A DNA stretch of 64,000 nucleotides from Actinoallomurus spadix (GTDB taxonomy: Bacteria > Actinomycetota > Actinomycetes > Streptosporangiales > Streptosporangiaceae): positions 341,845-405,844 of the forward strand of contig NZ_JAMXMX010000003.1 in the NCBI RefSeq assembly GCF_024055725.1. Reading direction: 5' to 3'. The notes below the pieces were generated by a model, which saw only the letters and a program-made list of their open reading frames with translations, made no database searches and had not been told where the DNA came from. A program made the translations under genes and the position numbers. Below are positions 22,137 through 32,674 of this stretch, one piece after another; the stretch's first letter is position 1; every line of letters begins with the position of its first letter.

Positions 22137-22996
22137 ACCTCACGTGTCGCGGTCGACTTGTTGAACGTGATGAAGTGGATGCCCGGCGCACCCTCGGCCA
22201 GCAGCCGCCGGCACAGCTCCGCCGCCTGCTCGATGCCGAGGCGGCGCACCGCCTCCGGGTCGTCGCCGACGGCCTCGAACCGCTCGGCCAGCTCCGGCGG
22301 GAACGGCGCGCCGGAGAGCTGCTCGGACCGCTCGATCGTGCTCAGCCGGGTGACCGGCATGATGCCCGGGATGATCGGCACGTCACAGCCCTGTGCGGCG
22401 ACCCGGTCCCGCAGCCGCAGGTAGTCCTCGGCCCGGAAGAACATCTGCGTGATCGCGTAGTCGGCGCCGGCCTGGCACTTGCGCACGAAGTGCCGGGTGT
22501 CGCTCTCGATGTCCGGCGACCGCGGGTGCTTGTACGGGAAGGCGGCGACCCCGACGCTGAAGTCTCCCGACGACTTGATCAGCCGTACGACGTCCTCGGC
22601 GTACTCGACGCCCTCGGGGTGCTTGACCCACTCCCCCATCGGGTCGCCCGGCGGGTCGCCCCGCAGCGCCAGCAGATCCCGGACGCCGACGGCGGCGAAC
22701 TGGCCGATCAGGTGCCGCAGCTCGCGGATCGAGTGGTTCACGGCCGTGAAGTGCGCGACGGGGGTGAGGGTCGTGTCGGTCGCGATCCGCTCGACGATCT
22801 CGACGGTCCGGTCGCGGGTGCCGCCACCGGCGCCGTACGTCACCGAGACGAAGGTCGGGCGCAGCACCTCGAGACGGCGGATCGCCTGCCACAGGTTGCG
22901 GGCGCCCTGCTCGGTCTTGGGAGGGAGGAACTCGAAGGAGAAGGTCGGCTCGCCCGAGGCGAGCACTTCCCGGATCGTGGGGCGAGCGAAGGTCAT
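22088..22996 (-). CDS. metF: 5,10-methylenetetrahydrofolate reductase
   Basis: MetF reduces methylene-THF to methyl-THF for methionine synthesis, an FAD-dependent TIM-barrel enzyme. '[20 protein letters not shown]' with the catalytic Glu, '[19 protein letters not shown]' and '[12 protein letters not shown]' are all diagnostic. The 302-residue length is standard. The ATG at 22996 lies seven bases after a TACGCT -10-like element, so the mRNA may be leaderless. It converges on the acetyltransferase with a 49-base coding overlap. Confidence 0.96.
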   Translation of the reverse strand: MTFARPTIREVLASGEPTFSFEFLPPKTEQGARNLWQAIRRLEVLRPTFVSVTYGAGGGTRDRTVEIVERIATDTTLTPVAHFTAVNHSIRELRHLIGQFAAVGVRDLLALRGDPPGDPMGEWVKHPEGVEYAEDVVRLIKSSGDFSVGVAAFPYKHPRSPDIESDTRHFVRKCQAGADYAITQMFFRAEDYLRLRDRVAAQGCDVPIIPGIMPVTRLSTIERSEQLSGAPFPPELAERFEAVGDDPEAVRRLGIEQAAELCRRLLAEGAPGIHFITFNKSTATREVYDRLELSGSRAPITA

Positions 22997-23045
22997 GCAG
23001 ACCAGCGTAACGGGACGACCCTGGGGGACCACTAGTCTCGACCTC

Positions 23046-24107
23046 ATGGCCCCCAGTCGCGTACGTAAGGAGGTCGACGAGGCGCTGCACGCCTTCGTCG
23101 ACCGGCAGCGCCCGGTGCTGAGCGCCGTCGGTGACGATCTCGCCCCCATGGTGACCGCGCTCGACGCGCTGCTGGCGGGGGGCAAGCGGCTGCGTCCCGC
23201 GTTCTGTTACTGGGGCTGGCGCGGTTCGGGCGGGGAGGACCGCCCGGAGATCTTCGCCGCCGCGGCCTCCCTGGAGCTGCTGCAGGCGAGCGCGCTGATC
23301 CACGACGACGTGATGGACGGCAGCGACACGCGGCGCGGCCAGCCCGCCGCGCACCGCCGGTTCGAGGCGCTGCACGCGGCGTCGGGGTGGCGTGGTTCGC
23401 CGGAGGCGTTCGGCGCGGGCGCGGCGATCCTCCTGGGGGACGTGTGCCTGTGCTGGAGCGACGAGATGTACCAGGGCAGCGGTCTCCCGGATGAGGCGCT
23501 GCGGCGTGGGCGGCCCATCTTCGACATCATGCGGACCGAGGTCATGTGCGGGCAGTACCTCGACCTGGTCGGGCAGGCGCGAGGGTCCGGTGCCGACGGC
23601 CGGGCCATGGTCGACGCGGCCCTGCGGGTGGTCCGGTTCAAGGCCGCCAAGTACACGATCGAGCGGCCGTTGCAGCTCGGGGCGGCGCTGGCCGGGTCCG
23701 GGGAGATGGCGGCCCTGTCGGCGTACGGCATGCCGCTGGGCATCGCGTTCCAGCTGCGCGACGACGTCCTGGGGGTCTTCGGCGACCCGGCCGAGACGGG
23801 CAAGCCCGCGGGTGACGACCTGCGTGAGGGCAAGCGCACCGTGCTGATCGCGCTGACCCTCGAACGCTCGTCCGCGGCCCAGGCCGAGGTCGTCGAGCGG
23901 CTGCTGGGCGACCCCGGGCTCGACGCGGACGGGGTCGAGCGGCTCCGGTCGATCATCGTGGAGACCGGGGCGCTGGACGCCTGCGAGCGGATGATCGACC
24001 GGTACGCCGACGAGGCGTCCGGCGCGCTCACGAGCGCTCCGCTCACGGCGGAGGCCCGTGCGGCGCTCTCGGACCTGACGATCGCCGCCACCGCGCGCCG
24101 CGTCTGA
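23046..24107 (+). CDS. Polyprenyl diphosphate synthase (IdsA-like)
   Basis: A trans-isoprenyl diphosphate synthase of the FPP/GGPP type, condensing isopentenyl diphosphate onto an allylic primer. The first aspartate-rich motif is in '[20 protein letters not shown]' and the second is '[12 protein letters not shown]', with '[12 protein letters not shown]' at the N-terminus. At 353 residues it resembles mycobacterial IdsA2, which also neighbours metF and pknL. TAGTCT ends seven bases before the ATG and no Shine-Dalgarno is present, indicating a leaderless mRNA. Product chain length cannot be set by eye. Confidence 0.94.
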   Translation: MAPSRVRKEVDEALHAFVDRQRPVLSAVGDDLAPMVTALDALLAGGKRLRPAFCYWGWRGSGGEDRPEIFAAAASLELLQASALIHDDVMDGSDTRRGQPAAHRRFEALHAASGWRGSPEAFGAGAAILLGDVCLCWSDEMYQGSGLPDEALRRGRPIFDIMRTEVMCGQYLDLVGQARGSGADGRAMVDAALRVVRFKAAKYTIERPLQLGAALAGSGEMAALSAYGMPLGIAFQLRDDVLGVFGDPAETGKPAGDDLREGKRTVLIALTLERSSAAQAEVVERLLGDPGLDADGVERLRSIIVETGALDACERMIDRYADEASGALTSAPLTAEARAALSDLTIAATARRV

Positions 24108-24194
24108 CCTCGCAAGACCCCCCGGTATCAACATTCGCCAGACAAAACGGGTTTCGCTGGTTAACAATGGGGGCATGACCAATCGGTTGACCGC

Positions 24195-24365
24195 ATGAAG
24201 CTCGACACTCCGTACCCGCCGCGTGTCGCCGAACCCGTGGCCCGAGTGCGCGTCTCCGCGCCCGCGCCGCGACGGACCCCCCGCAGCCGCAGCCTGATGC
24301 TGGCGCTGACGCTGGTGGTCGTCGCCGGGTTCCTGCTGGGACTGGGCCTGCCGGTCCATCCCTGA
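24195..24365 (+). CDS. Small single-pass membrane protein
   Basis: A 56-residue protein with a Pro/Arg-rich cytoplasmic N-terminus and one membrane helix ('LMLALTLVVVAGFLLGLGL', about residues 34-52). Similar small ORFs are often missed in annotation. Its ATG overlaps the TGA of a seven-codon ORF (24175-24198, MTNRLTA) by four bases. TAACAA (24162-24167) ends seven bases before that mini-ORF's ATG, suggesting a leaderless mini-ORF whose translation feeds this one. Function unknown. Confidence 0.6.
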   Translation: MKLDTPYPPRVAEPVARVRVSAPAPRRTPRSRSLMLALTLVVVAGFLLGLGLPVHP

Positions 24366-24438
24366 CACCCGTTCGACGCGACGGGGCGTACTCCGAGCAG
24401 CGCCGGCCGGGAGCCGGCCACGTCCCACACGAACGAAG

Positions 24439-24468
24439 AGCCCTTGGCCCGTGAGCGGGCCAAGGGCT
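24439..24468. terminator. Perfect 13-bp bidirectional hairpin
   Basis: AGCCCTTGGCCCG pairs perfectly with CGGGCCAAGGGCT around TGAG. It sits between the plus-strand membrane protein and the minus-strand acidic protein and can serve both. Confidence 0.9.
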
Positions 24469-24502
24469 CCTGTCGTCGTAGCGGGCCCCCCGGCCGGGGC
24501 CG

Positions 24503-24670
24503 TCACCAGTGCGGCGGCCGCTCCTCCAGGAGGCGGGCGTCATCGTCGTCGTATGAGGGGTATCCGCCCCAGCCGAGCTCGGATTCGTCGCGCGTCTGGT
24601 CGGGCAGCACCACCAGATCGTCGTCGTCGGCCAGCTCCACCAGGCGCTCGTCGTCAGGGTTGCCGATCAC
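24503..24670 (-). CDS. Small acidic hypothetical protein downstream of thiE
   Basis: A 55-residue, strongly acidic protein ('[20 protein letters not shown]', '[20 protein letters not shown]'). I chose the GTG at 24670, which overlaps the thiE stop as GTGA; an ATG at 24679 would add three residues. It is the last gene of the thiE transcript. There are no cysteines or membrane segments. The function is unknown. Confidence 0.65.
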   Translation of the reverse strand: MIGNPDDERLVELADDDDLVVLPDQTRDESELGWGGYPSYDDDDARLLEERPPHW

Positions 24671-25398
24671 GCCTCCCATTGTCGCGCATCGGCGGCGCGG
24701 AGCGCGCGGGACTGTTCGGCGGCGGCGGCGCGCGGATCGTCGGCCTCGGTGACCGCGCGGACGACGACGACGCGGCCGGCGCCCGTGGCCAGCACCTGGT
24801 CGAGGTTGCCCGCGTCGATGCCGCCGATGGCGAACCACGGCCGGGTGAACCCGCGCCCGGCGACGTACCGGAGCAGCCCCGGTCCGGGGGCCGGACGGCC
24901 GGGCTTGGTCGGCGTCGGCCAGGTCGGGCCCACGCAGAAGTAGTCGACGCCGGGTTCGGTCGCCGCGGCGGCGGCCTGTTCCTCCGAGTGCGTCGACCGG
25001 CCGATGAGGATGTCCTGGCCGACGATGGCCCGCGCCGCCGCGACCGGGAGGTCGTCCTGGCCCAGGTGCAGGACGTCCGCGCGGACGGTGTGGGCGATGT
25101 CGGCGCGGTCGTTCACCGCCAGCAGGGCGCCGTGCTTGTCGCAGGCGGCGCGGAAGACCGAGAGGTACTCGATCTCCTGCCGCGCCTCGAGGCCCTTCTG
25201 CCGGAGCTGCACGATGTCGACGCCACCGGCCAGGGCGGCGTCGAGGAACGCCTCGAGGTCGCCCCGCGCCTCGCGGGCGTCCGTGCAGAGGTAGAGGCGG
25301 GCCCGGTCGAGCCGGGCCCGCAGGGTCACCGCGCGTTCAGAGGGCAGGTGCCTGGCCACCGCGGGCTCTTTCGCCGGAGGTGAGAGGACCTGCCGCAT
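24667..25398 (-). CDS. thiE: Thiamine-phosphate synthase
   Basis: ThiE couples hydroxymethylpyrimidine diphosphate with thiazole phosphate. '[20 protein letters not shown]', '[20 protein letters not shown]', '[13 protein letters not shown]' and the phosphate site '[11 protein letters not shown]' place it firmly. The start is uncertain: the ATG at 25398 gives 243 residues with a GGAG only three bases upstream, while a GTG at about codon 14 ('[11 protein letters not shown]') is also possible. It lies 12 bases after the Rv2175c-like gene on the same strand and is not itself preceded by a TPP riboswitch. Confidence 0.95.
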   Translation of the reverse strand: MRQVLSPPAKEPAVARHLPSERAVTLRARLDRARLYLCTDAREARGDLEAFLDAALAGGVDIVQLRQKGLEARQEIEYLSVFRAACDKHGALLAVNDRADIAHTVRADVLHLGQDDLPVAAARAIVGQDILIGRSTHSEEQAAAAATEPGVDYFCVGPTWPTPTKPGRPAPGPGLLRYVAGRGFTRPWFAIGGIDAGNLDQVLATGAGRVVVVRAVTEADDPRAAAAEQSRALRAADARQWEA

Positions 25399-25410
25399 GT
25401 GCTCCGCGGC

Positions 25411-25833
25411 TCAAAGGGCCAGCGCCTGGGCGCGCCGGTTGATCTCCTTGACGCGGTGCTGCGTGAGCGCCTCGATCGGGGTGCCCGGGAGGGACTCGTC
25501 CGCGGTGAACAGCCAGCGCAGCGCCTCGGCGGCTCCGAAGCCGGAGTCGGCGAGGACGGTCAGGGTGCTCTGGAGTCCCTTGAGAGGCTGATCGCCGGAG
25601 ATGAAGGCCGCCGGGACGCAGACGCCTTCGGCGCGCTGCACTCCCAGGAGCTTGTGGTCGCGGAGAAGCTGCTTCACTCGCTTGAGATCGAGGCCGAGCC
25701 GGTCGGCCACCTCACGGAGGGTGAGCCACTCGCCCACCAGTGCGTCGGTCTGTCGGTCGATCTCGATTTCGGCAACGGTGTGCGTCACGGAACCCTGCCT
25801 ACCACCTTCGGCATCTTCTGAAACCTTACTCAC
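25411..25833 (-). CDS. Rv2175c-like winged-helix DNA-binding protein
   Basis: A 140-residue homologue of mycobacterial Rv2175c, a DNA-binding substrate of the kinase PknL. An N-terminal MerR-like winged helix ('EWLTLREVADRLGLDLKRVK', 'QLLRDHKLLGVQRAEGVCVP') is followed by the conserved helical C-terminus 'ALRWLFTADESLPGTPIEAL'. The GTG at 25833 overlaps the upstream oxidoreductase stop by eight bases; a GTG at 25788 is an alternative. A PknL-like kinase is encoded 3.6 kb away, so phosphorylation-controlled DNA binding is a reasonable inference. Thr residues in the N-terminal 'VTHTVAE' are candidate sites. Confidence 0.85.
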   Translation of the reverse strand: MSKVSEDAEGGRQGSVTHTVAEIEIDRQTDALVGEWLTLREVADRLGLDLKRVKQLLRDHKLLGVQRAEGVCVPAAFISGDQPLKGLQSTLTVLADSGFGAAEALRWLFTADESLPGTPIEALTQHRVKEINRRAQALAL

Positions 25834-26998
25834 GAGCGGTCTCCTTGACCGCAATGGCGGGATCCGCCAGCGCTGACCGGTCAACCCGCTTGTGACCTGC
25901 GATGATACGCCTTCCCTGCAACAGGTCGCGCGGTCGGTCGACCGTGAGGATCGCCACAAGACGATCACCGCTCAGCCAGCAGGCCGACCACCCTCCGGCG
26001 GCCGACGGGTCACCGCGCCAGAGCATCGTGTCGGCGACCGGGTGATGCCCGGCGTACTGCACCATGTGCCCGAACTGCTCGGACCAGAAGTACGGCACCG
26101 GGTCGTAGACGCGCTCGCCGCCCAGCAGGCCGGCGGCCGCGACCTCCGGGGCGTTCAGCGCGGTGTCCCAGTGCTCGACGCGCAGGCGGCGCTGGAACGT
26201 CGGTGACCACCACGCGGCGCAGTCACCGGCGGCGTACACCCCCGGGCGCCCGGTGCGCAGCCGTTCGTCGACCACGACGCCGTCGTCGAGGGTCAGGCCC
26301 GAGCCTTCGAGCCAGGCGGTCTCGGGGCGGACCCCCACGCCCGTGAGGACGACGTCCGCCTCGACCGAGCCGCCGCCCGCCAGGTCGAGGCCGCCCCGCT
26401 CCACGGAGGCGACCTTGACGCCGGTGCGCAGCTCGATCCCCGCCTCGGCGTACCAGCGCGCCGTCTTCGTGCCGACCTCGGCGGCGACGGCCCCGGCGAG
26501 GGGCGCGTCGGCGGCCTCGACGACCGTGACGCGGCAGCCGGCCGCGGCGGCCGCCGTCGCGACCTCGGCGCCGATCCAGCCCGCGCCGACGATGGCGACC
26601 CGGGCTCCGGGGCGCAGCTCGGCGCGGAGCGCCCGGGCGTCGTCGATGGTCCGCAGCACGTGCTGCGGGCCGTCGCCCGGCAGCCGGATCGGCGCGGCTC
26701 CCGTCGCGATCACCAGGCCGTCGAAGGCCAGCGGACCCGCCGTCGTTTCCAGGACGTCGGTGAGGCCGGTCGCGCGGTGGCCGAGGAGCAGCTCGCAGCC
26801 GAGGGCCGCCCAGTCGGTGTCGAGGGTCGTGTCGTCGACGTCCCCGCGCAGGACGCCCTTGGACAGCGGCGGCCGGTCGTACGGGCGGTGCGGCTCGGCC
26901 CCGACCAGCGTCAGCGGGCCGGTGTACCCCTGGGCCCGCAGCGCCTCGGCGGTCCGGACGCCCGCGAGCCCGCCACCTGCGACGATCACCCGTCTCAT
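25826..26998 (-). CDS. NAD(P)/FAD-dependent oxidoreductase (ferredoxin reductase-like)
   Basis: A 390-residue flavoprotein of the rubredoxin/ferredoxin reductase family. It has the FAD-binding 'RVIVAGGGLAGVRTAEALRA', the internal NAD(P) loop 'RVAIVGAGWIGAEVATAA', and the second FAD segment 'GVYAAGDCAAWW', ending with a reductase C-terminal domain. The ATG at 26998 gives the proper N-terminus; TATAAG on the minus strand lies nine bases upstream, so the leader is very short. It is divergent from the TPP riboswitch/thiO transcript. It could serve the P450 elsewhere in the window, but the electron acceptor is unknown. Confidence 0.92.
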   Translation of the reverse strand: MRRVIVAGGGLAGVRTAEALRAQGYTGPLTLVGAEPHRPYDRPPLSKGVLRGDVDDTTLDTDWAALGCELLLGHRATGLTDVLETTAGPLAFDGLVIATGAAPIRLPGDGPQHVLRTIDDARALRAELRPGARVAIVGAGWIGAEVATAAAAAGCRVTVVEAADAPLAGAVAAEVGTKTARWYAEAGIELRTGVKVASVERGGLDLAGGGSVEADVVLTGVGVRPETAWLEGSGLTLDDGVVVDERLRTGRPGVYAAGDCAAWWSPTFQRRLRVEHWDTALNAPEVAAAGLLGGERVYDPVPYFWSEQFGHMVQYAGHHPVADTMLWRGDPSAAGGWSACWLSGDRLVAILTVDRPRDLLQGRRIIAGHKRVDRSALADPAIAVKETARE

Positions 26999-27009
26999 GT
27001 ACGTGACCT

Positions 27010-27015
27010 TATAGT
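27010..27015 (+). promoter_or_regulatory. -10 element of the thi operon, overlapping a divergent promoter
   Basis: TATAGT would start transcription near 27022, at the 5' edge of the TPP aptamer. On the other strand the overlapping TATAAG serves the oxidoreductase gene, so the two promoters share the same few bases. Confidence 0.6.
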
Positions 27016-27027
27016 CTGTTGACGTAA

Positions 27028-27150
27028 GCGCGGGAGTCCGGCGCACCGGGCTGAGAGGGCGGCACAGCGGCCGCCGACCGCATGAGCCGCCGTCGGCGTG
27101 CGCCGGGGCGGGCTCTGGACCTGATCCGGATCATGCCGGCGAAGGGAGCG
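27028..27150 (+). promoter_or_regulatory. TPP riboswitch (THI element)
   Basis: The conserved CTGAGA (27051-27056) and the 3' block CTGATCCGGATCATGCCGGC (27121-27140) followed by GAAGGGAG define a thiamine pyrophosphate aptamer. The purine-rich 3' strand GAAGGGAG is also the ribosome-binding site of thiO, eight bases before its GTG, so TPP binding probably blocks translation initiation. Confidence 0.95.
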
Positions 27151-27155
27151 CACGC

Positions 27156-29292
<2,137 letters not shown>

Positions 29293-29368
29293 CCGTCCGC
29301 CGCCCGCGCTCCGAGCAGGCCGTTCGGCCCGGGGGATGGTCTCGATCCCGCAAGGATTGATGCTTTGA

Positions 29369-29410
29369 TCCTGAGTCAGGACGAGTATGCCCCCGAATCC
29401 CTAATACACT
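29369..29410 (+). promoter_or_regulatory. Promoter and palindrome upstream of the PASTA kinase
   Basis: TACACT (29405-29410) ends seven bases before the kinase ATG, implying a leaderless transcript. The perfect palindrome TCCTGA-G-TCAGGA (29369-29381) spans the -35 area and is a candidate operator. Confidence 0.5.
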
Positions 29411-29417
29411 CCCCCTG

Positions 29418-31457
29418 ATGGATACGACGGTTGCGGACCCCCTCGTCGGGCAGGTGCTTGACGGGCGCTACCTCGTACGGTCACGTGTCGCCCGGGGTGG
29501 CATGGCCACCGTTTACGCCGGTCACGACACCAAGCTGGACCGTACGGTGGCGCTTAAGGTCATGCACGCGAACCTCGCCATGGACGAGGACTTCGTGCGG
29601 CGCTTCATCGGCGAGGCGAAGAGCGCGGCCGCCCTCTCCCACCCGAACGTGGTCGCGGTCTATGACCAGGGCACCGACAAGGGCTACGTGTTCCTCGCGA
29701 TGGAGTACGTCCCCGGGCGCACGCTGCGCGACCTGCTGACCGAGCGCGGCCGCCTCGGCCCGCGCGAGGCGCTGCAGGTGATGCAGCCGGTGCTGTCCGC
29801 GCTGGGCGCGGCGCACCGCGCCGGGATGGTCCACCGCGACGTGAAGCCGGAGAACGTCCTGCTCACCGCCGACGGGCAGGTGAAGGTCGCCGACTTCGGC
29901 CTGGCCCGCGCCGAGACGGCGACCAAGCAGACGAAGACCGGCATGATCATCGGTACCGTCGGCTACCTCGCGCCCGAGCAGGTCATCTCCGGTGACGCCG
30001 ACGCCCGTACGGACGTGTACGCCGCGGGCATCATGCTGTTCGAGCTGCTGACCGGCCGCCAGCCGTACGACGGTGGCACGCCGCTGGCCGTCGCCTACAA
30101 GCACGTCAACGAGACCGTGCCGCTGCCCTCCAGCGTCGTCCCCGGCCTCCCGCCGCAGATCGACGCGCTGGTGGCCAGCGCCACCAACCGCGACCCGGCA
30201 CGCCGGCCGTCCGACGCCGACCACTTCCACGCCGCGGCGGGCGAGGTGTACCGCCAGCTGCCGCCGGAGGTCGACGCGGCGCTGGCCGGAGTCGCGGCGG
30301 CGCCGCCGCCTCCGCCGTCGCCCACTCCCCCCGCGCTTCCCGCGCCCGCCGTGGGCGCCACGGTCGCCGACGGCTCGACGCAGATGCTCGGCCCCCAGCC
30401 CGGCGGTTACGCGCCGCCGCACGCGGGCACGCAGATGCTCGGTCCGCACACGATGACGGTGCATCACGAGCCGCCGCCTCCTCCGACGATGCGCGACCGG
30501 CTGCTGCGGCCGCCGGGCGTGTACGGCGTCATCGCCGGCGTGCTCGCCGTCGTGCTGCTGCTCGGCGGGATCGTGTGGTTCCAGACCGTGGGCAACAAGG
30601 AGACGGTGCCGAAGCTGACCGGGCTGACCGAGGAGCAGGCGCGCGTCACGGCCGAGCAGGCCGGGCTGAAGGTCAAGGTCGGCTCCTCGCGCTTCGACCC
30701 GAAGGTTCCGAAGGACAAGGTCGCCGAGGTCCAGCCGCAGGCCGGCACCAAGGTCGACAAGGGCACCCTGCTCACGCTGATTCTCTCCAAGGGCAAGCAG
30801 CCGGTCGAGATCCCGGACGTCAAGGGCAAACCGCTGGCCCAGGCCAAGCAGGCGCTGCAGCAGGCGGGGCTCACCCCTGGCGACGTGGTCCCGCAGGCCA
30901 GCGTCAGCGTGCCGAACGGCTCGGTGATCAAGACCAGGCCCGCCGCCGGTGAGAAGCAGAGCCCGGACGACCCCGTCACGCTGGTGGTCAGCAACGGCAT
31001 CCAGATGCCGAAGGTGGTCGGTCTCAAGCGCGACGCCGCCGCCCAGAAGCTCAGCAGGCTCAAACTCAGCGTGCAGTGGCAGGAGCAGGACCTGGCCGAC
31101 GGGCAGCAGCCGAACACCGTCATCAACCAGGACCCGCCCGTCGGACAGCAGCTGACCCCGGGCCAGGTCGTCAAGATCACCGTGACCAAGGCCCAGAAGG
31201 ACTGCGCGCCGCTGGACTTCGCCTGCATGTGGCGGCAGATGCACGACCACGGCAAGAAGGACGACCCCGGGAACGGCCAGCAGGCGCCCGTACCCGGGGT
31301 GCTGGGCCAGCCGATCGCGCAGGCCGCCCAGACGCTCATGCAGGCCGGTTTCCAGGTCCAGGTGGCGGGCGGCCAGGCCGGCGACCCGGTGACCGGGCAG
31401 GACCCGCCGCCCAACACGCCGCTCCCGAAGGGACAGGTCGTCAAGATCTGGCACTGA
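29418..31457 (+). CDS. PknL-like serine/threonine kinase with PASTA repeats
   Basis: A 679-residue membrane kinase. The N-terminal cytoplasmic kinase (about residues 12-270) has the glycine-rich 'VARGGMATVYAGHD', the lysine in 'VALKVMHANL', the catalytic 'HRDVKPENVL', the DFG motif and 'APEQ'. A Pro-rich linker carrying two 'TQMLGP' repeats leads to one membrane helix ('VIAGVLAVVLLLGGIVWF', about 370-388). Outside are four PASTA domains ('VPKLTGLTEEQA', 'IPDVKGKPLAQA', 'MPKVVGLKRDAA', 'VPGVLGQPIAQA'), which bind peptidoglycan or lipid II. Position near idsA and the Rv2175c-like gene favours PknL over PknB, though the many PASTA domains resemble PknB. Confidence 0.93.
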   Translation: MDTTVADPLVGQVLDGRYLVRSRVARGGMATVYAGHDTKLDRTVALKVMHANLAMDEDFVRRFIGEAKSAAALSHPNVVAVYDQGTDKGYVFLAMEYVPGRTLRDLLTERGRLGPREALQVMQPVLSALGAAHRAGMVHRDVKPENVLLTADGQVKVADFGLARAETATKQTKTGMIIGTVGYLAPEQVISGDADARTDVYAAGIMLFELLTGRQPYDGGTPLAVAYKHVNETVPLPSSVVPGLPPQIDALVASATNRDPARRPSDADHFHAAAGEVYRQLPPEVDAALAGVAAAPPPPPSPTPPALPAPAVGATVADGSTQMLGPQPGGYAPPHAGTQMLGPHTMTVHHEPPPPPTMRDRLLRPPGVYGVIAGVLAVVLLLGGIVWFQTVGNKETVPKLTGLTEEQARVTAEQAGLKVKVGSSRFDPKVPKDKVAEVQPQAGTKVDKGTLLTLILSKGKQPVEIPDVKGKPLAQAKQALQQAGLTPGDVVPQASVSVPNGSVIKTRPAAGEKQSPDDPVTLVVSNGIQMPKVVGLKRDAAAQKLSRLKLSVQWQEQDLADGQQPNTVINQDPPVGQQLTPGQVVKITVTKAQKDCAPLDFACMWRQMHDHGKKDDPGNGQQAPVPGVLGQPIAQAAQTLMQAGFQVQVAGGQAGDPVTGQDPPPNTPLPKGQVVKIWH

Positions 31458-31476
31458 GCGTCCCGCCGGGACGCTC
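31456..31476 (+). terminator. Hairpin at the kinase stop codon
   Basis: GAGCGTCCC-GCC-GGGACGCTC begins on the stop codon itself. A second perfect hairpin (31491-31515, AGGGGGTGT/ACACCCCCT, 7-base loop) follows and lies just upstream of the endonuclease gene. Confidence 0.7.
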
Positions 31477-31529
31477 GACCAGGGGTGACCAGGGGGTGTC
31501 CACCACACACCCCCTAGGCTGGATCGGTC

Positions 31530-32393
31530 ATGGCCAGAGCAGACATCAACGCGATCGGCGCGCACGTCCCGGTGGCGGGCGGGCTCGCGACGGGCGGGCT
31601 CCGCTACGCCGCCGAGATCGGCGCCGAGGCCGTCCAGGTCTTCGTCAGCAACCCGCGGGGCTGGGCGCAGGCGGCCGGGAAGCCGGCCGAGGACCGGCGG
31701 CTGCGGGAGCACGCCGAGGAACACGACCTGCCGGTGTTCGTGCACGCGCCGTACCTCATCAACCTCGGCTCACCCAGCCCTGAGACCATCGCCCACTCGG
31801 TCGCCTCGATCCGGCACGCCCTCCAGCGCGGTGCCGTGATCGGCGCGCGGGGCGTGGTCGTGCACACCGGCTCCGCGGTGTCCCAGCCCCGCGAGGACGC
31901 GATGCGGCAGATCCGCGAGCACCTGCTGCCGCTCCTCGACGAGATCCCCGGCGAGGGTCCCGACCTCCTGCTGGAGCCGATGGCCGGGCAGGGGCGGATG
32001 CTGTGCGCCACCGTGACCGACCTGGGGCCCTACCTCGACGCCGTGGACCGGCATCCGCGCGCCGGGGTCTGTCTCGACACCTGCCACGCGTTCAGCGCCG
32101 GGCACGACCTGACGGCGCCGGGAGGCGTCGCCGCGATGCTGGAGGCGCTGGCCGGGACCGTCGGCGCCGACCGGCTCAGGCTCATCCACGCGAACGACAG
32201 CAAGGACCCCTGCGGGTCCTGCCGGGACCGCCACGAGAACATCGGCGCCGGGCAGATCGGCGCGGCGCCCTTCGCCGAGTTCTTCCGTCATCCGGTCAGC
32301 CGCGGGGTGCCCCTCGTCATCGAGACCCCGGGCCGCAGCGCCGAGCCGCACCGCGCCGACATCGAGACCCTCAAGAGACTCCGCGACGGCTGA
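31530..32393 (+). CDS. nfo: Deoxyribonuclease IV (AP endonuclease)
   Basis: Endonuclease IV cleaves DNA 5' of abasic sites using three zinc ions. The 287-residue TIM-barrel protein has 'IGAHVPVAGGLATG', 'FVHAPYLINLGSPSPETIAH', 'LLLEPMAGQGRML', 'VCLDTCHAFSAGHDL' and 'LIHANDSKDPCGSCRDRHEN', covering the metal ligands. The transcript start probably lies within or just after the hairpin at 31491-31515; no clear Shine-Dalgarno precedes the ATG. Confidence 0.95.
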   Translation: MARADINAIGAHVPVAGGLATGGLRYAAEIGAEAVQVFVSNPRGWAQAAGKPAEDRRLREHAEEHDLPVFVHAPYLINLGSPSPETIAHSVASIRHALQRGAVIGARGVVVHTGSAVSQPREDAMRQIREHLLPLLDEIPGEGPDLLLEPMAGQGRMLCATVTDLGPYLDAVDRHPRAGVCLDTCHAFSAGHDLTAPGGVAAMLEALAGTVGADRLRLIHANDSKDPCGSCRDRHENIGAGQIGAAPFAEFFRHPVSRGVPLVIETPGRSAEPHRADIETLKRLRDG

Positions 32394-32433
32394 CCGCCGC
32401 CCTCTCCCGCCCTGGTTCCGGGCAAGAAAAAGG

Positions 32434-32479
32434 CCTGGGTGCCGCTGAACAACCCCCCGACCGTTCAGCAGCACCCAGG
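32434..32479 (-). terminator. Long terminator between nfo and the symporter operon
   Basis: CCTGGGTGC-x-GCTGAAC pairs with GTTCAGC-x-GCACCCAGG around a 12-base loop. Read leftward it is followed by CCTTTTTCTTG, an intrinsic terminator for the minus-strand symporter operon; the stem also follows nfo on the other strand. The remaining 195 bases up to the symporter stop hold nothing recognisable. Confidence 0.85.
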
Positions 32480-32674
32480 CGCGCCGCCTGGCGTCCACCC
32501 CCCCCGAGTCGGAGCCTGGCGGCCGTCCCGAGAACGTTGCTGTGTCCGAAACCCTAGGGTCCCCGCGCCCGGCCGCGAAACCCATTCAGGCCTCGCCTCG
32601 GCAAACGGTCAGTAGTGAGCGGTATACGTTCGGTAAGCGAGAGCCGAGCGGTCACCGTGACACGACGAACGGCC

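Noticed and set aside
29481..31745. 754-codon open frame opposite the PASTA kinase
   Set aside because: Antisense shadow; the kinase on the other strand has all catalytic motifs and repeats.
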